From NCBI GenBank assembly GCA_010015675.1, contig ML977005.1:243240-264274 (forward strand): a stretch of 21,035 nucleotides of DNA, read 5' to 3'. A program made the translations under genes and the position numbers. Below, in pieces: positions 18,823 to 21,035 of this stretch (position 1 is the first letter of the stretch; each line of letters opens with the position of its first letter). This stretch comes from Byssothecium circinans. Taxonomy: Eukaryota > Ascomycota > Dothideomycetes > Pleosporales > Massarinaceae. Below the pieces are notes generated by a model. It saw nothing but the letters and a program-made list of their open reading frames with translations. It was not told where the DNA came from and ran no database searches.

Positions 18823-21035
18823 ATGGAAGGTCTCTTTAAAGTCCCTAAATTAAAGGGCTCTGTCAATTATGACATATGGGCTGTAAGGATGCAGGCAATC
18901 CTTATGAAAGAGAACTGTTTTGATACTATTAGTATACCACCTAATAGTATTAATAATATAGTTTATACAGACCCACTCTTATTAGCTAATATAAAAGAAG
19001 AAGCTAATAAAGCTTTATCTATAATTAAGCTATCCTTAGAAGATTCTCCTTTAGTATTAACTAAAGATAATAATAGCCCTTATTCAATTTAGAATAATTT
19101 AAAAGCGCTATATGAATCAAAAGGATTTAGTAGTAATTTTATTATTAGTAAAGCACTAATTAATACTACTTTATCAAATTCTAAGAATAATATAGAGACC
19201 TATCTAACTGATATAAACCGCTTAGTAACAGAGCTTAATTCTAAAGGAATAGAATTACCTAAGCAATTTATTGCTGCTCTATTACTAAATAATCTAGATC
19301 ATAAGGATTATAATTATTTAATAACTATAATTACTAATGATTTAAGGTCATCTAAAGATGAACCTAACCTAGAAAAGATTTATAATCAACTGTTAGATAA
19401 ATCTAGAAGGATTAGATCTATTAAGAATCCTAGAACTATATTACCTAGTAATTATATTTCTACTAGAGATAGTAATAATAGCAAGACTAAAGTAGATGCA
19501 CAAGGTAATACTATTATGTCCCTAAATAATAGCACTACTAGTAGAAGACTAGGAAATAGATCTAATAATTTTAAAGGCAATACTAGTAAAAGTACTAGCA
19601 ATTTTCTTGTTTATAGCTATTGCAAAAAGAAAGAACATATTGCTACTACTTGTTTTATTAAAAATAATAAGGCTGGAAATACTAGTCGTAATAAGAATAG
19701 AGTTAATACTACTATAGTAGAAGAAGCTTTAACAACCTTTATTGCTAAAGACTATCCTTCTAATACTATAATAGAACCTAATTCTTCTAAAATAACAGTT
19801 AATAATACTTTAATTAATAAAAGTATTAACTAGATTTTAGATAGCGGAGCCTCTAGTCATATATGCTCTATTAAAGGACTATTTAATACTTTAAAACCTA
19901 TTAGTAATACCTCTATTAAATAGGGTAATACTAATAGCTATATAACTGCTACAGGAATAGGAGATATATCTCTTATTTTTGCTAGTACAAATAAAGCAGT
20001 TAAGCTTAATAAAGTATTATATGTACCTGAATTAGGTGTTAATTTACTATCTTATTATAATATATTAGATATAGGATATACCATTAAATCTAATATACAT
20101 TCCTGCCTAATAAGGAATAAAAAGATTCTAGCTACAGGTAGTTATTATAATAAACTAGTAGTTTTTACTACTAGATTAAACTATAATAATAGCATTTATA
20201 GTAACTTTTATCTTAATAATATACAAGAAAATGTTATTTTAAATACTAAAACTATAGATACTATTACTATACATAAAAGGCTAGGACATATAGGTGAAAA
20301 TGCTTTAGCAAAATTACCTACTAGTTGTCTAGACTTTAATAGTAATATAGACATTAAGAAAGCTAAATATAATCTTAATAACTGTATTACTTGTATAGAA
20401 GCTGAGTTTACTAAAAAAGCTTCTAAAGATAGTATTACTACAGTAGTTAATAACTACAGGGATTTAATATATATAGATATAGGTGGTCCTATAACACCTA
20501 GGTCTTATAAAGGCTATAAATACTATATAACCTTTCTAGACTATAAGACAAAATATCTATATTTAACCCTATTAAAAACTAGAGAGGATTTATTAAATCC
20601 TATTAAATCTTTTTATAGCCTTATAGAAACTTAAGATAGTATTAAAATTAAAGCTCTTTAAGGGGATAATGAATTTGATACTACTAGTATAACTAGTTTT
20701 ATTAAATCTAAAGGTGCTATTATAAGATTTACTTCACCTTATAACCCTGAACAAAAAGATGGTGCAGAAAGAATTAATAGGACTTTATTTAATAAAGTAA
20801 GAGCTTTATTAAGAGAAAGTTAATTGTCTAATGAATATTAGGCTGAAGCTATTATTATAGCTGTCTATTTATATAATAGAACACCTAATAGCTCTATTAA
20901 TTTTATGACACCTTATGAAGCTAAACTTAATACTAAACCTAATATTAATAATATTAGGATATTTGGCTCTTTAACATATAAAAAAGAACCAAAAGAGTTT
21001 CTAAAGAAGCTAGACCTAAGGGCTAAACCTTATTA
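18823..21035 (+). pseudogene. gag-pol: Ty1/copia Gag-Pol (gag, protease, GAG-pre-integrase, integrase), 5' part, cut by window edge
   Basis: One frame from ATG 18823 (MEGLFKVPKLKGSVNYDIWAV) runs off the right edge, about 737 codons, with no frameshift. Seven in-frame stops, all TAG/TAA: 19090, 19831, 19921, 20632, 20659, 20821, 20839. Gag resembles copia-type Gag (NYDIWAVRMQA, later KALYESKGF). The zinc knuckle near 19612-19653 is YSYCKKKEHIATTC, with the first Cys now Tyr. Protease active site LDSGASSHIC at 19837. GAG-pre-integrase HKRLGH at 20272 and CITC at 20383. Integrase catalytic residues: Asp 20476 (YIDIGGPI), Asp 20665 (GDNEF), Glu 20767 (GAERINR). The usual DNGGEF is shortened to DNEF, so the second interval is 33 rather than 35 residues. 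The order protease-integrase before RT identifies Ty1/copia. RT and RNase H must lie beyond the window. Confidence 0.9.

Noticed and set aside
1..21035. CRISPR array, bacterial operon, promoters or ribosome binding sites
   Set aside because: No regularly spaced repeats; all recognisable genes are eukaryotic retroelements or a Fot1-type transposon.

Overview
The window looks like a transposon-packed, AT-rich block of a filamentous ascomycete (Pezizomycotina-type) genome. I see no intact host gene. The relics carry the signature of repeat-induced point mutation (RIP): paired LTR copies differ almost only by C/T and G/A transitions, and in-frame stops are overwhelmingly TAG or TAA where the family expects Gln (CAG/CAA) or Trp (TGG). 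I cannot name the genus.

Layout. Positions 1-227 are AT-rich flank. A chromodomain-bearing Ty3/gypsy element on the + strand (outer element) runs from 233 to 14415, with 460-bp LTRs at both ends and a 5-bp target duplication TGCTA. It is split by a second, less mutated Ty3/gypsy chromovirus on the - strand (inner element, 7128-13872), also with 460-bp LTRs, and with target duplication CTTAT. From 14421 to 15232 there is AT-rich sequence with hairpins. At 15235-17077 lies a complete but stop-ridden Fot1/pogo-type DNA transposon with terminal inverted repeats and TA target duplication. From 17080 to 18248 there is AT-rich, hairpin-rich DNA. At 18249-18599 there is a nearly open, unrecognised 116-codon frame, and from 18823 to beyond the right edge a Ty1/copia gag-pol frame with only seven stops.

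The most interesting observation is that both gypsy elements carry, between the chromodomain and the 3' LTR, an antisense reading frame. The two antisense products align without gaps from residue 1 to about residue 59. Both have a six-cysteine pattern whose spacing (C-x2-C-x6-C-x8-C-x2-C-x6/7-C) matches the Gal4-type Zn2Cys6 cluster, followed by a charged helical stretch. A second one is a small C-x4-C-x2-H module that occurs four times between the Gag zinc knuckle and protease of the outer element and twice at the same place in the inner one.

Within each gypsy element the order is LTR, Gag (with CCHC knuckle and C-x4-C-x2-H modules), protease, reverse transcriptase, RNase H, integrase, chromodomain, antisense gene, polypurine tract, LTR. 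Catalytic residues in both are hit by RIP-type changes, so neither copy should be autonomous. Relative stop density suggests the outer element is the most mutated, then the Fot1-like and inner elements, with the copia relic least affected.
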